A stretch of DNA of 64,000 bases from Streptomyces ruber (GTDB taxonomy: Bacteria; Actinomycetota; Actinomycetes; Streptomycetales; Streptomycetaceae), in assembly GCF_014648075.1 (NCBI RefSeq), contig NZ_BMQK01000001.1:806001-870000 (forward strand), read 5' to 3'. The notes beneath the pieces were generated by a model. The model ran no database searches. It was given only the letters and a program-made list of their open reading frames with translations, and was not told where the DNA came from. This document shows positions 25,674 to 34,833 of this stretch, one piece after another. The translations under genes and the position numbers were made by a program. How positions within the stretch are numbered: position 1 is the first letter of the stretch; each line of letters starts with the position of its first letter.

Positions 25674-27071
25674 TCACGCCCCCGCCGCCGGTTCGTCCTC
25701 CTCCGGTTCGTCCTCCGCCGGCTCCGCTCGTCCTGACCCGGCCTCTGGCTCCGGTACGAACCCCGGCAGCCACTCCTCCAGCTCGTCCCGCAGCCGCACG
25801 GTCGCGCCGAGTTGGCACAGCACGCCGATGGTGCTCAGCGTCACCCGGTGGATCAGCAGGTACGACGGGGGCAGGTTGAGCTGCTTGCCCAGCCGGTGGG
25901 CCGGGGATCGCGGGTCGGCCACACGGGACGCCTGGGTACGCAGCCAGCTCCGGGTGAAGGTGAACTCGTCCGCCTGGGCCGGTTCGATGATCGGCAGGAG
26001 GTAGTCCAGCACCGCGTCGGCGTCCAGCTCCACGGACTCCTTGACGAAGCCCTCGGCGCGCAGCATCTCGTAGACCGCCTCGGCGCGCCCTTCGAGGGTC
26101 AGGCGCAGGGACTCGCCGATCGGTGCGGGCAGCCCGTCCGGGAGCCGGTCCACGGTGCCGAAGTCGAGGACGCCCAGACGCCAGCCGTTCTCCTCGTCCG
26201 GCAGCAGACGGAAGTTGCCCGGGTGCGGGTCGGCGTGCAGGAGGCCGGTGCGCGAGGGGCCGGAGAAGAGGAACCGGGCGAGGAGCTGGCCCGCGCGGTC
26301 ACGCTGCTCCCGCGTGCCGTGGGCTATGACCTCCGACAGCGGTGTGCCGTCGATCCATTCGGTCACCAGCACCTGGTCGCACCGGTGGACCACGGCCGGT
26401 ATCAGGACGTCGGGGTCGTCCGCGAACTCCTGGGCGTGCGCCTGCTGGGCCTGTGCCTCCAGGTCGTAGTCCAGCTCCTCGGAGACACGGTCGCGCAGTT
26501 CGGCGATCAGCGGCTTGATGTCCATGCCGGGGACCAGAGGGCCCAGGAGGCGGGCGAAGCGGCTGAGCTGGTTCAGGTCCGACAGGAGGGCCTCACCGGC
26601 GCCCGGGTACTGCACCTTGACCGCGACCCGGCGGCCGTCGTGCCATGTCGCACGGTGCACCTGCCCGATCGAGGCGGCCGCCGCGGGGCGGTCGTCGAAC
26701 TCGGCGAACAGCTCCCGCCAGTCCTGTCCGAGCCGCTCCGCCAGCACGGAGTGCACCGTCCGTGCCGGCATCGGGGGCGCCGCCTCCTGGAGCCTGGTGA
26801 GGGTGGCGCGGTAGGGCCCCGCCACCTCCTCGGGCAGCGCCGACTCGAAGACGGACAGCGCCTGACCGAACTTCATCGCGCCGCCCTTGAGCTCGCCGAG
26901 CACCTTGAACAGCTGCTCCGCCGTGCGCTGTTGCAGCTCGCGGCTCACGATCTCCGCGGACTTGCCGCCGATGCGTTTGCCGAGTCCCCAGGTGGCGCGC
27001 CCGGCGAAGCCGATCGGGAGCGCGGCGAGCTTGGCGGTGCGGGTGACCGCCTTCCGGGGAAGATCAGACAT
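25674..27071 (-). CDS. ABC1/AarF-family (UbiB-like) atypical kinase
   Basis: 465 residues from the ATG at 27071, with GGAGG just upstream. Family landmarks: KxGQ-like helix GGAMKFGQALSVFESALPEE, Ala-rich loop AAAASIGQVHRA, VAVKVQYPG (nucleotide Lys), EELDYDLEAQ, the catalytic LLHADPHPGNF and metal Asp in VLDFGTV. Members bind ATP and are tied to lipid or quinone homeostasis; the mycobacterial homologue next to whiB7 has been linked to antibiotic tolerance. The C terminus is acidic (EDEPEEDEPAAG). Its start overlaps the end of the ThiF-like gene by 8 bases, so the two are translated together. Confidence 0.9.
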   Translation of the reverse strand: MSDLPRKAVTRTAKLAALPIGFAGRATWGLGKRIGGKSAEIVSRELQQRTAEQLFKVLGELKGGAMKFGQALSVFESALPEEVAGPYRATLTRLQEAAPPMPARTVHSVLAERLGQDWRELFAEFDDRPAAAASIGQVHRATWHDGRRVAVKVQYPGAGEALLSDLNQLSRFARLLGPLVPGMDIKPLIAELRDRVSEELDYDLEAQAQQAHAQEFADDPDVLIPAVVHRCDQVLVTEWIDGTPLSEVIAHGTREQRDRAGQLLARFLFSGPSRTGLLHADPHPGNFRLLPDEENGWRLGVLDFGTVDRLPDGLPAPIGESLRLTLEGRAEAVYEMLRAEGFVKESVELDADAVLDYLLPIIEPAQADEFTFTRSWLRTQASRVADPRSPAHRLGKQLNLPPSYLLIHRVTLSTIGVLCQLGATVRLRDELEEWLPGFVPEPEAGSGRAEPAEDEPEEDEPAAGA

Positions 27072-28281
27072 GCGCCCTCCAGGTCCCGGACCGCCGTGCC
27101 GTGTGCGCCGTGCGGGACGAGCTCGTTGCCGGCTGTTGCTCTGCCATTGTCGCGTGCGGCTCTTCCTCCCCCGAGGGGTGCTTCCCGTTACCTTCACCTC
27201 TCTCCGCGGCGGCGCACGGGCATGCGGGATGTGGCCACACCGGTCGTGAGTGCCAGACGAGGTCCGGTGCCGCGACCTCCCAGCGGGTGCCCGCGCAGGA
27301 CGGCAGCCGCCCGTCGAGGAAGGCGAGCGCGTGCGCCGCGGCGGTTCCGGCGACCGTCGCCGCCAGGGCCAGGTCGCAGGCCTCCACCCGGTGGGGACGG
27401 CCCGACCGCCACTGGGCGACCAGCCGCGGCCAGCACTCGTCCCGGTCGGCGCGGCCCCTGTCGAGGCAGCCCGCGCAGCCGGTCTCACCGGGCAGGACGA
27501 GCGGGCCGACGACGCCGGTGCCCTCGACGACTCCCGCGTGCAGGTGGGGCGTTCCGGAGGCGATGAGCTGATCGGTGTCGGCCGGGTCGGGGGCGTGGAC
27601 GTCCACCGCGCGGCGCGGGGCGAGGATCACCAGACCGAAGCCGGGGTCCTCGCCCGCGGCGGCCGAGGCGGACACGCGCGGGGGACGGTCCGGCGCCGCC
27701 CGTCGCACCGCGCGGCGGGCCGAGAGGTCCCTGCGCTCGCCCACCGACTCGGCCGGCAGGCCGCCCGGTGCCACGTCCCCCGGGTCGACGTGGCCGCCGT
27801 CGCGTACGTCGACCTCGCCGACGCCCGCGCCCGCGAGGAGCGAGGCGACGGTAGAGCCGACCCGGCCCGCGCCGCGCACCTGGATCCGCAGGGTGCGGCG
27901 GGCGGCCAGGCGCGCCATGGCCTCTCCCGGTTCGCGGGCCACGAGGGAGAGCGCGGCGAGGTCGGGGCGCAGCCGCCGTATGGCCGTCTCCCTGCCGCGC
28001 AGGGTGTCCGCGGCCGGGCCGCCGCCTGTCACGTCGTCGAGCAGGCCCGCCGCGGCCAGGCGCTCCACCAGTGCGTCGACGCGGTCGTCGGTCAGGCCCA
28101 TGCGGCGGCCCTCGTCGCGCAGGAGGGGCAGCCCGCGCGTCCCGTCCAGCAGGTCCAGGAAGCGGCCCGTCGCCCGGTCCATCGGGCCCAGCACCATGGC
28201 GTGCGCGGGTGCCATGCCGAACTGCGCGGTGTGGAGATCGAGCCAGCCGCGCCGCAGCGCGGGTTTCACCATCGGATGCAT
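27064..28281 (-). CDS. ThiF/E1-like protein, probably inactive as an adenylating enzyme
   Basis: About 405 residues from the ATG at 28281 (MHPMVKPALRRGW). The N-terminal ~120 residues resemble a winged-helix/docking domain (TAQFGMAPAHAMVLG ... DRVDALVERLAAAGLL). Then comes a Rossmann domain with GAGRVGS. The downstream Asn/Arg motif that grips ATP in MoeB/ThiF is replaced by PGDVAPGGLP. Cysteines CAGC and CPC could bind zinc. Similar E1-like proteins without catalysis bind leader peptides in RiPP systems, but no precursor peptide or cyclodehydratase is nearby. Translational coupling to the ABC1 kinase suggests a shared function. Confidence 0.75.
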   Translation of the reverse strand: MHPMVKPALRRGWLDLHTAQFGMAPAHAMVLGPMDRATGRFLDLLDGTRGLPLLRDEGRRMGLTDDRVDALVERLAAAGLLDDVTGGGPAADTLRGRETAIRRLRPDLAALSLVAREPGEAMARLAARRTLRIQVRGAGRVGSTVASLLAGAGVGEVDVRDGGHVDPGDVAPGGLPAESVGERRDLSARRAVRRAAPDRPPRVSASAAAGEDPGFGLVILAPRRAVDVHAPDPADTDQLIASGTPHLHAGVVEGTGVVGPLVLPGETGCAGCLDRGRADRDECWPRLVAQWRSGRPHRVEACDLALAATVAGTAAAHALAFLDGRLPSCAGTRWEVAAPDLVWHSRPVWPHPACPCAAAERGEGNGKHPSGEEEPHATMAEQQPATSSSRTAHTARRSGTWRAHV

Positions 28282-28505
28282 GATCGGCCCCCGTAGCCGT
28301 AGGCGTGGTCGTACGGTTCCTGCGTCGGCGGGTGGTCCGTCCGGTCCGCCGACGGGGCCAGCATGCCCGGCTTTCGACGCGGAGCGTCGGGAGTTGTCCA
28401 CAGGCGTCCGCATTAGTCGTACAAATCGAGCGCGGGGTGTGCGGATCGGAGCCGAACCGCCCCGGAGGCGGGACTTCCCCCGCGGGCAGCGGGTAACGTC
28501 GGGGC

Positions 28506-29102
28506 GTGCCCGCCGACCCACTGCACCGTGCCAAGAAGCCAGAGCGCAGCACGACGAGCGAGCCGTCGCGCGGCTCGGGGGCGAGCGCGATCGAGGTCCG
28601 CCGGAGTGACCGACGGCGCAGAACGGTCTCCGCGTACCGCGAGGGCGATCGTACCGTCGTGCTGATCCCCGCCCGGATGTCCGAGGCGGAGGAGCAGCGC
28701 TGGGTCACCGTCATGCTCGACAAGCTCGCCGCGCAGGAGAGCAGGCGAAAGCTCGGTGACACGGAGCTGGCCGAGCGTGCCGAGCGGCTGTCGGTGCAGT
28801 ATTTCGACGGCCGGGCCCGGCCCGAGTCCGTGCGCTGGGTCACCAACCAGAACACGCGCTGGGGGTCGTGCACGCCGTCCGAGGGCAGTATCCGCCTCTC
28901 CCACCGGCTGCAGGGCATGCCCGAGTACGTCGTCGACTACGTCCTCCTGCACGAGCTCGCCCACCTGCTCGTGCCCGGCCACGGTCCCCGTTTCTGGCGG
29001 CTGCTGGAGGCCTACCCGCGGACCGAGCGGGCCCGCGGCTACCTCGAAGGGGTGGTCGCGGCCGACCGGCTGCCGTATCTGCCGGCCGCGCGCGGGGAGT
29101 GA
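28506..29102 (+). CDS. YgjP/SprT-like zinc metallopeptidase (DUF45)
   Basis: 198 residues from a GTG start. The zinc site is HELAHLLVPGHGPRFW (HExxH with the third His in GHG), and the preceding RWVTNQNTRWGSCTPSEGSIRLSH is the DUF45 hallmark. The N terminus is basic and disordered (RRSDRRRRTV). Family members are predicted cytoplasmic metal-dependent proteases of uncertain substrate. It diverges from the ThiF-like gene, with a 224-base spacer. Confidence 0.88.
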   Translation: MPADPLHRAKKPERSTTSEPSRGSGASAIEVRRSDRRRRTVSAYREGDRTVVLIPARMSEAEEQRWVTVMLDKLAAQESRRKLGDTELAERAERLSVQYFDGRARPESVRWVTNQNTRWGSCTPSEGSIRLSHRLQGMPEYVVDYVLLHELAHLLVPGHGPRFWRLLEAYPRTERARGYLEGVVAADRLPYLPAARGE

Positions 29103-29183
29103 CCGCACTGAGCGCGGGCCGGCGCGAACCGGCCGGCACGCGCGCGTGCCCCTCCAGCGGAACGGGCCCGGTCACGAGGTTTT

Positions 29184-29201
29184 GTACCGGGTCCGTACCG
29201 G
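29184..29201 (+). repeat. GTACCGG direct repeat upstream of the TerD/AIM24 operon
   Basis: GTACCGG occurs at 29184-29190 and 29195-29201, an 11-base period that places both copies on the same face of the helix, about 80 bases before the start codon at 29277. It could be an activator or repressor site; nothing else supports that. Confidence 0.35.
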
Positions 29202-29276
29202 TCTCGTCCCTGGCCGGATTCTGCCGTTAGCCTGACGCGACGCACTCGCACCAGGGACGGGGGACGGTCGTAACGC

Positions 29277-31097
29277 ATGGCCAGGGAATTCCAACGCGGC
29301 CACAAGGCCAGGATCAGTGACTTCACCGCGGGGACGGATCTCTACGTGGGGGTGCGGATCTCCGCTCCCGAAGTGACCTTCGACATCAGCTGCTTCGGGC
29401 TGGACGCCGACGAACAGCTCTCGGACGACCGCTACTTCGTCTTCTTCAACCAGCCGAAGACCCCGGAAGAGGCCGTTCAGCTGCTGGGCCCGCAGGCGGG
29501 CGACACGGAGTCCTTCCGCGTGACGCTCGACAGGATCCCCCCGAAGATCCACAAACTGTCGTTCACGGCCTCGATCGACGGGGCCGGGCAGATGTCGCAG
29601 ATCGCCCCCGGCTACATCCGTGTCGTCGCGGGCGGCCAGGAGGTGGCCCGCTACTCCTTCGAGGGAACGGAGTTCTCCACCGAGCGGGCCGTGATGCTCG
29701 GTGACTTCTACCTGAAGGACGTGTGGCGGTTCGCCGCCGTGGGACAGGGCTTCGACGGGGGTCTCGACGCGCTGCTGCGGAACTTCGGCGGTGAGGTCGC
29801 CGAGGAGGAGCCCGCCGCGCCGCCGCAGCCGGAGACCGGTGCCGTACCGGGGTTCGCGCCGCCCGCCGAGGCCGCCGCCCCGCCCCCGTTCGCACCCCCG
29901 GCCGCCCAGGCCGCCCCGGCCATGCCGTCCGCCCCGGCGCCCGCACCCGAGCCGGCGCGGGATCCCGCACCGTCCTCGGAAGCGCCCCCGCCGCCGGCCC
30001 CGGCGCACCCCCGGCCCACCGTCGCAGCACCCCTGCACACCTCTCCGGGCACCGTCCCGCCGCCCGCACCCGCGCCGTACGGGCAGCCGCCCACCCCGCC
30101 GCCCGGTCACGGCCACCAGCCGCCGGCCCCGAGCGCGCCCCTGCCGCCCGGTTACCAGCCGTACGCCCCGCAGGCACCACAGGCTGCCCAGGCACCGCAG
30201 GCCCCGACGCCGCCGCCGTTCCACGACCCGCAGCCACCCACGACGCCCCCCGGCCATGGTCAGCAGCCCCCGGCCGCACCCCCCGGCCACGGTCAGCAGC
30301 CGCCGTACGGCCAGGTCCCGGGCCAGGCCGGTCCTCCCGGCGTGCCTGGCGTGCCCGGCGTGCTTGGAGCCGGTGCCCCGTCCCCGTACGGCGTGCCGCA
30401 AGGCGCCCCGCAGGGCGGCGCCGGAGTGACCGCCGCGCTGCGCGCGTTCAGGGAGACGCCCACCGGCCAGCGGTGGACCCAGCAGAACGCGAAGCTGATC
30501 CGTGTCGACCTCGGCGTCGCCGGTGACCAGCCCGTGCTGGCCCGCCAGGGCAGCATGGTGCTGTACCAGGGCAAGGTCGACTTCGGCTACAAGGGCGCGG
30601 GCTTCGCCGGCCGCCTCGTGGGCAACGCGACCGGCCAGGAGATGCAGCTCATGCGCTGTACGGGCCGGGGCCAGGTCTTCCTCGCCGACGAGGCCGCCAT
30701 GCTGCATCCCATCGAACTCCAGGGCGACGCGATCTGCGTCTCCGCGGAGAACGTGCTGGCCTTCGACGAGAGCCTGCAGTACGAGGTGCGCAGGATCGAC
30801 GGACACGGCATCCCCGGGGGCGCGCTGTTCACGATGCAGTTCCAGGGGACCGGCACGATCGTGGTGAAGACGCACGGCACGCCCGTCGTGCTGCCCGTCA
30901 CGCCCACGACGTTCGCCGACTGCAACGCCGTGGTCGCCTGGTCCGCGGCCTCCCAGGTGATCGTCTCCAGCCAGGTGCGGATGCGCCGCAACGCCTACCC
31001 GGGAGACACCGGCGAGAGCGTGAACCTCCAGTTCCGGGGAGCGCCCGGCAACTTCATCGTCGTCCAGCCGTACGAGGTCCAGGGGAGCCCATCATGA
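29277..31097 (+). CDS. TerD-AIM24 fusion protein
   Basis: 606 residues. N-terminal TerD domain (~1-170) with the calcium-site region FGLDADEQLSDDRYFVFFNQ and the late REVARYSFEG-type strand. A Pro/Ala/Gln-rich linker of ~200 residues follows (~180-380, with PPGHGQQP repeats). The C-terminal AIM24 domain (~390-606) has GSMVLYQGKVDF and LMRCTGRGQVFLAD. TerD proteins belong to the tellurite/stress ter systems thought to form calcium-dependent membrane complexes; AIM24 is a beta-barrel domain of unknown role. It overlaps the next AIM24 gene by ATGA, giving a three-gene operon. Confidence 0.88.
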   Translation: MAREFQRGHKARISDFTAGTDLYVGVRISAPEVTFDISCFGLDADEQLSDDRYFVFFNQPKTPEEAVQLLGPQAGDTESFRVTLDRIPPKIHKLSFTASIDGAGQMSQIAPGYIRVVAGGQEVARYSFEGTEFSTERAVMLGDFYLKDVWRFAAVGQGFDGGLDALLRNFGGEVAEEEPAAPPQPETGAVPGFAPPAEAAAPPPFAPPAAQAAPAMPSAPAPAPEPARDPAPSSEAPPPPAPAHPRPTVAAPLHTSPGTVPPPAPAPYGQPPTPPPGHGHQPPAPSAPLPPGYQPYAPQAPQAAQAPQAPTPPPFHDPQPPTTPPGHGQQPPAAPPGHGQQPPYGQVPGQAGPPGVPGVPGVLGAGAPSPYGVPQGAPQGGAGVTAALRAFRETPTGQRWTQQNAKLIRVDLGVAGDQPVLARQGSMVLYQGKVDFGYKGAGFAGRLVGNATGQEMQLMRCTGRGQVFLADEAAMLHPIELQGDAICVSAENVLAFDESLQYEVRRIDGHGIPGGALFTMQFQGTGTIVVKTHGTPVVLPVTPTTFADCNAVVAWSAASQVIVSSQVRMRRNAYPGDTGESVNLQFRGAPGNFIVVQPYEVQGSPS

Positions 31098-31774
31098 ACC
31101 AGCCGCTCGCGGGCTTCGCCCCCGCTCCGGTCACCGCCCGCATGGAGAACCACGGCGACCACATGCTCAAGGTCGCCCTGCAGACCGGTAACGACCTCTT
31201 CGCGCGCGTGGGCTCCATGGTCGCCTACGAAGGCTTCATCCAGTACGAGCCCAACCCGCCCGCCGTGCGCCAGATCGCCCGGGACTGGGCCACCGGGGAG
31301 GGCGCGCCCCTGATGAAGTGCTCCGGCGACGGCCTGCTCTACCTCGCCGACTACGGCGCGGACGTCGTCGTGATCAACCTCGACGAGGACGCGATCTCCG
31401 TCAATGCCACCAACCTGCTCGCCTTCGACGCGCACCTGACCTGGGGCGTCGAGCGCGTCAAGGGGCTCGCCAAGTTCGCCGGACAGGGCATGTGGAACAC
31501 CAGGATCTCCGGCCAGGGCTGGGTGGCGCTGACCTCCCGGGGCAAGCCGATCGTCGTCGACTGCGGAAGCGGCGAGGACGAGACGTACGTCGACCCCGAC
31601 GCCCTCGTGGCCTGGTCCCCGGACCTGAAGGTGAAGGGCAAGCGCAGCTTCACAGCGCAGTCGCTGATCGGCCGCGGCAGCGGCGAGGCGTACCAGATGG
31701 CGTTCTCGGGGCGGGGCATCGTCGTCGTCCAGCCCAGCGAGGACAGCACCGACCGTCTCCGAGTCCGGGGCTGA
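31094..31774 (+). CDS. AIM24-family protein
   Basis: 226 residues, with the ATG overlapping the stop of the TerD-AIM24 gene. The fold markers are GSMVAYEGFIQYE, LMKCSGDGLLYLADYGADV and the final GRGIVVVQPSE. There are no catalytic motifs, signal peptide or membrane segment. The family includes mitochondrial AIM24 and many bacterial proteins of unknown function. Three AIM24 domains in one operon suggest that they assemble with each other. Confidence 0.85.
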   Translation: MNQPLAGFAPAPVTARMENHGDHMLKVALQTGNDLFARVGSMVAYEGFIQYEPNPPAVRQIARDWATGEGAPLMKCSGDGLLYLADYGADVVVINLDEDAISVNATNLLAFDAHLTWGVERVKGLAKFAGQGMWNTRISGQGWVALTSRGKPIVVDCGSGEDETYVDPDALVAWSPDLKVKGKRSFTAQSLIGRGSGEAYQMAFSGRGIVVVQPSEDSTDRLRVRG

Positions 31775-31790
31775 GAGGGAGCGACACACC

Positions 31791-32543
31791 ATGCAGAGCC
31801 CGATTTTCGGCCACAACGAGCAGCAGACCCGGGAACGCTGGAGCCTGCAGAACGAGCAGATGCTGCGTGTGGCCCTGACCGGCCACGACGACGTCCTCGC
31901 GCGCAAGGGGACGATGGTCGCCTACCAGGGGATGGTCGAGTTCGACGCCGAGGTGCAGAGCAGCGGCCGGCGGCGTGAGCGCGCCCGCACGGGCGAGGGC
32001 CTGGACCTGATGCGCTGCCACGGGCAGGGCACCGTCTACTTCGCCAACCTGGCGCAGCACGTGCACGTGGTGGACGTGGACCACGACGGCCTCACCGTGG
32101 CCAGCGGCTACGTACTGGCCATGGACTCCTCGCTGCACCACGAGGTCATCGCCGTCGACAGCCTGTACGGCATCTCCGGCTCGGGGAAGTACCAGCTCAA
32201 CATCACGGGCCGGGGCAAGGTCGCCCTGACGACCTCGGGCATGCCGCTGATGATGCACGTGACGCCGGACACCTACGTCAACTGCGACGCCGACGCGATC
32301 GTGGCCTGGTCCACCGGGCTGCGCGTCCAGATGCAGGCCCAGACGCATTCCTCCGGGGTGTGGCGGCGCCGTGGCAACACCGGTGAGGGCTGGGAGCTCA
32401 GCTTCATGGGCCAGGGCTACGTACTCGTCCAGCCGAGCGAGCTGCTGCCGCCGCAGAACGCGGCGATCTCCGGCCTAGCCGGCCAGTACGGCATGGGCCA
32501 GCAGGGGGCGCGCGGACAGAACCAGGGCAACGTCTGGAGCTGA
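31791..32543 (+). CDS. AIM24-family protein
   Basis: 250 residues, 16 bases after the previous gene. Markers match its neighbours: KGTMVAYQGMVEFDAE, LMRCHGQGTVYFANLAQHV and the closing GQGYVLVQPSE, then a Gly/Gln-rich tail (QYGMGQQGARGQNQGN). About one third of positions agree by eye with the preceding protein, so they are paralogues. It ends the operon before a strong terminator. Confidence 0.85.
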   Translation: MQSPIFGHNEQQTRERWSLQNEQMLRVALTGHDDVLARKGTMVAYQGMVEFDAEVQSSGRRRERARTGEGLDLMRCHGQGTVYFANLAQHVHVVDVDHDGLTVASGYVLAMDSSLHHEVIAVDSLYGISGSGKYQLNITGRGKVALTTSGMPLMMHVTPDTYVNCDADAIVAWSTGLRVQMQAQTHSSGVWRRRGNTGEGWELSFMGQGYVLVQPSELLPPQNAAISGLAGQYGMGQQGARGQNQGNVWS

Positions 32544-32556
32544 CCGCACCGGTGAC

Positions 32557-32594
32557 GTGTAAGGGGCGACCACCATTGCGGTCGCCCCTTACAC
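32557..32594. terminator. Strong bidirectional terminator after the TerD/AIM24 operon
   Basis: GTGTAAGGGGCGACC and its exact complement form a 15-bp stem with an 8-base loop, between convergent operons. Confidence 0.8.
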
Positions 32595-32671
32595 ACGTCT
32601 GCCGCCCTTACACGTCTGCCCCCTCGCGCACGCCTGCCGCCCTCGCGCACGTCAGGTGCGAGGAGGAGGCG

Positions 32672-33193
32672 TCAGAGCCTCTCGCGCGTCGCCTCCAGCA
32701 GCCGTACGACCGACTCGTCGGCCACGGTCGCCACCTCGTCGAACGCGAACCAGCGCAGGTCGAGCGACTCGTCGCTGATCTGCTGGAGCGCGCCCGGCGG
32801 CGCCACGGCGGCGTACTGCACGTCGAGGTGCCAGTGGCAGGGCGGCGGGATCGGGTGCCGGTCGAGCCGCACCGGACCGCCGGGGAGCAGCGCCAGCCCC
32901 GCTATGCCCGACTCCTCCGTGGCCTCGCGCAGCGCCGCGTCCGCGACGGTCGCGTCCCCCGGCTCGCAGTGGCCGCCCATCTGCAGCCACATGCGCAGCT
33001 TGCGGTGGAGCGTGAGCAGCACCCGGCCGTGCCCCGGATCGATCACCAGGGCGCTCGCCGTGAGGTGCCCGGCGTGGCACGACTTCCACGTGCCGTCCGG
33101 ATGCGTCTGCAGGTGGTCCAGGTACGTCTGACGCAGGTCCTCCTGCCGCTCGTACCCCTTCAGCACGAGGACCGCGTCGTCGTGGAGGCTCAC
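32672..33193 (-). CDS. Nudix hydrolase
   Basis: 173 residues from the GTG at 33193, which overlaps the upstream stop (GTGA) and so is coupled to the DUF2342 gene. The Nudix box is GGHCEPGDATVADAALREATEESG: GX5EX7REUXEE in which the last residues read EES, as in many ADP-ribose or phosphohydrolase types. A C-terminal stretch ISDESLDLRWFAFDEV is typical of the family. The substrate is unknown. Confidence 0.88.
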   Translation of the reverse strand: MSLHDDAVLVLKGYERQEDLRQTYLDHLQTHPDGTWKSCHAGHLTASALVIDPGHGRVLLTLHRKLRMWLQMGGHCEPGDATVADAALREATEESGIAGLALLPGGPVRLDRHPIPPPCHWHLDVQYAAVAPPGALQQISDESLDLRWFAFDEVATVADESVVRLLEATRERL

Positions 33194-34641
33194 TCGGCGC
33201 CGTCGCTCTTGCCGTCGCCCTTGCCGTCCTCGCCGTCGCCGTCCTTCGTCAGGTCGGGCCTGCCGGGGGCGTCGCCGCCGGCCGCCTCGCCGAGCATCCT
33301 GTCCAGCTCGGAGAAGTCGAGCTGCTCGCGGTGGACGAAGCCGTCCGGGTCGTCCAGGTCGGAGGCGGTGGGCAGCATGTCCGGGTGGGACCACAGGGCG
33401 TCCCGGCCGTCGACCCCGCGCGCGTCCGTGAGGGACGCCCACAGGCGCGAGGCGTCCCGCAGCCGTCGGGGGCGCAGCTCCAGCCCGATCAGCGTGGCGA
33501 ACGTCTGCTCGGCCGGACCGCCGGAGGCGCGGCGGCGGCGCAGCGTCTCGCGGAGCGCGTCCGCGGACGTGAGGCGCGGCTTCGCGGCCGAGTGGACCAC
33601 CGCGTCCACCCAGCCCTCCACCAGCGCCAGCGCCGTCTCCAGCCGGGCCAGGGCGGTCTTCTGCTCCGGGGTGTCCTCCGGCTGGAACATTCCCTGCTGC
33701 AGTGCCTGCTGCAGCTCGTCCGGGTTCTGCGGATCGAACTGGCCGACCACGTCCTCCAGCTTCGCCGTGTCGACCTTGATTCCGCGCGCGTAGCCCTCGA
33801 CCGCGCCGAACAGGTGCGAGCGCAGCCACGGCACGTGGGCGAACAGACGCTGGTGGGCGGCCTCGCGCAGCGCCAGGTAGAGCCGCACCTCGTCCTTGGG
33901 CACGCCCAGGTCCTTGCCGAACGCCTCCACGTTCACCGGCAGCAGTGCCGCCCGGCCGGCCGGGCCGAGCGGCAGGCCGATGTCGGTGGAGCCCACGACC
34001 TCGCCCGCGAGTACGCCCACGGCCTGCCCGATCTGCGAGCCGAACATGGCGCCGCCCATCGAGCGCATCATGCCGATCAGCGGGCCCGCCATGGCCTGCA
34101 TCTCCTCGGGCAGCACCTCGCCCATGGCCGCGCCGACACGCTCGGCGACCGGGTCGACGAGCTCCTGCCACACCGGCAGCGTCGCCTCGACCCACTCCGC
34201 GCGGCTCCACGCCACGGCGGAGCCCGCCCCGGACGGCAGCGACGTCGCGTCGTCCAGCCACAGGTCGGCCAGGCGGACGGCCTCCTGGACCGCGGACCGC
34301 TCGGCCGGGCCCACGCTCGCGTCCTTGGTGCCGTCGGAGGTGCCCTGGGCGACCGTCTGGCGGGCGATCTGCTTGGCCATGTCCCAGTTCACCGGGCCGC
34401 CCTCGTACGAGAGCATCTGGCCGAGCTGCTGGAACGCGGCGCCCAGGTCGCCCGGGTTCATGGAACCGAACATCGCGGCGAGCGGATTGTCGGCGCCGGG
34501 GCCTCCCGCGCCGGGCAGCCCGAAGCCGAACGGGTTGGCCGGTCCCTGACCACCACCGCCCTGCTGGTCCTTCTTCTTGCCCTCGTCGCCGTTCTCCGGC
34601 TCCTCCGGCGGAAGGCCGAATCCGAATGGGGTGTCACTCAC
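33190..34641 (-). CDS. Zinc-dependent metalloprotease-like protein (DUF2342)
   Basis: 483 residues. It opens with Gly/Pro-Phe repeats (PFGFGLP twice) and a Lys/Gln/Gly-rich segment, then a long helical domain with the family block REAAHQRLFAHVPWLRSHL, where E-x-x-H occupies the expected metal site. The C terminus is acidic and charged (KDGDGEDGKGDGKSDG). DUF2342 is annotated as a putative hydrolase conserved across actinobacteria; no reaction is established. The mycobacterial relative also lies in this neighbourhood. It is coupled to the downstream Nudix gene. Confidence 0.85.
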   Translation of the reverse strand: MSDTPFGFGLPPEEPENGDEGKKKDQQGGGGQGPANPFGFGLPGAGGPGADNPLAAMFGSMNPGDLGAAFQQLGQMLSYEGGPVNWDMAKQIARQTVAQGTSDGTKDASVGPAERSAVQEAVRLADLWLDDATSLPSGAGSAVAWSRAEWVEATLPVWQELVDPVAERVGAAMGEVLPEEMQAMAGPLIGMMRSMGGAMFGSQIGQAVGVLAGEVVGSTDIGLPLGPAGRAALLPVNVEAFGKDLGVPKDEVRLYLALREAAHQRLFAHVPWLRSHLFGAVEGYARGIKVDTAKLEDVVGQFDPQNPDELQQALQQGMFQPEDTPEQKTALARLETALALVEGWVDAVVHSAAKPRLTSADALRETLRRRRASGGPAEQTFATLIGLELRPRRLRDASRLWASLTDARGVDGRDALWSHPDMLPTASDLDDPDGFVHREQLDFSELDRMLGEAAGGDAPGRPDLTKDGDGEDGKGDGKSDGAE

Positions 34642-34833
34642 GGGATTCCTCGGCTGGTTAGGCCGCCGGTTCTTCCCGACGGCACGGCTGCCCTACGACA
34701 CCACCCAGGGTAGACACCACGGCCGGTTAGGGCCTCGGTGCTTCGCCGACCGGAGGGCTGCGGCAGGATGGATGCCACCTGGTACGTACGCGTCACACGT
34801 GCACGTACTGAAGACAACCGCTGGAGACGCCCG

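Noticed and set aside
25674..27488. Long N-terminal extension of the ABC1 kinase
   Set aside because: The extension overlaps the ThiF-like gene out of frame and lacks kinase features; the ATG at 27071 has GGAGG upstream.
27064..29102. RiPP biosynthetic cluster around the ThiF-like gene
   Set aside because: No YcaO, lanthipeptide or dehydrogenase gene and no precursor-like peptide is nearby; the neighbours are conserved housekeeping-type genes.
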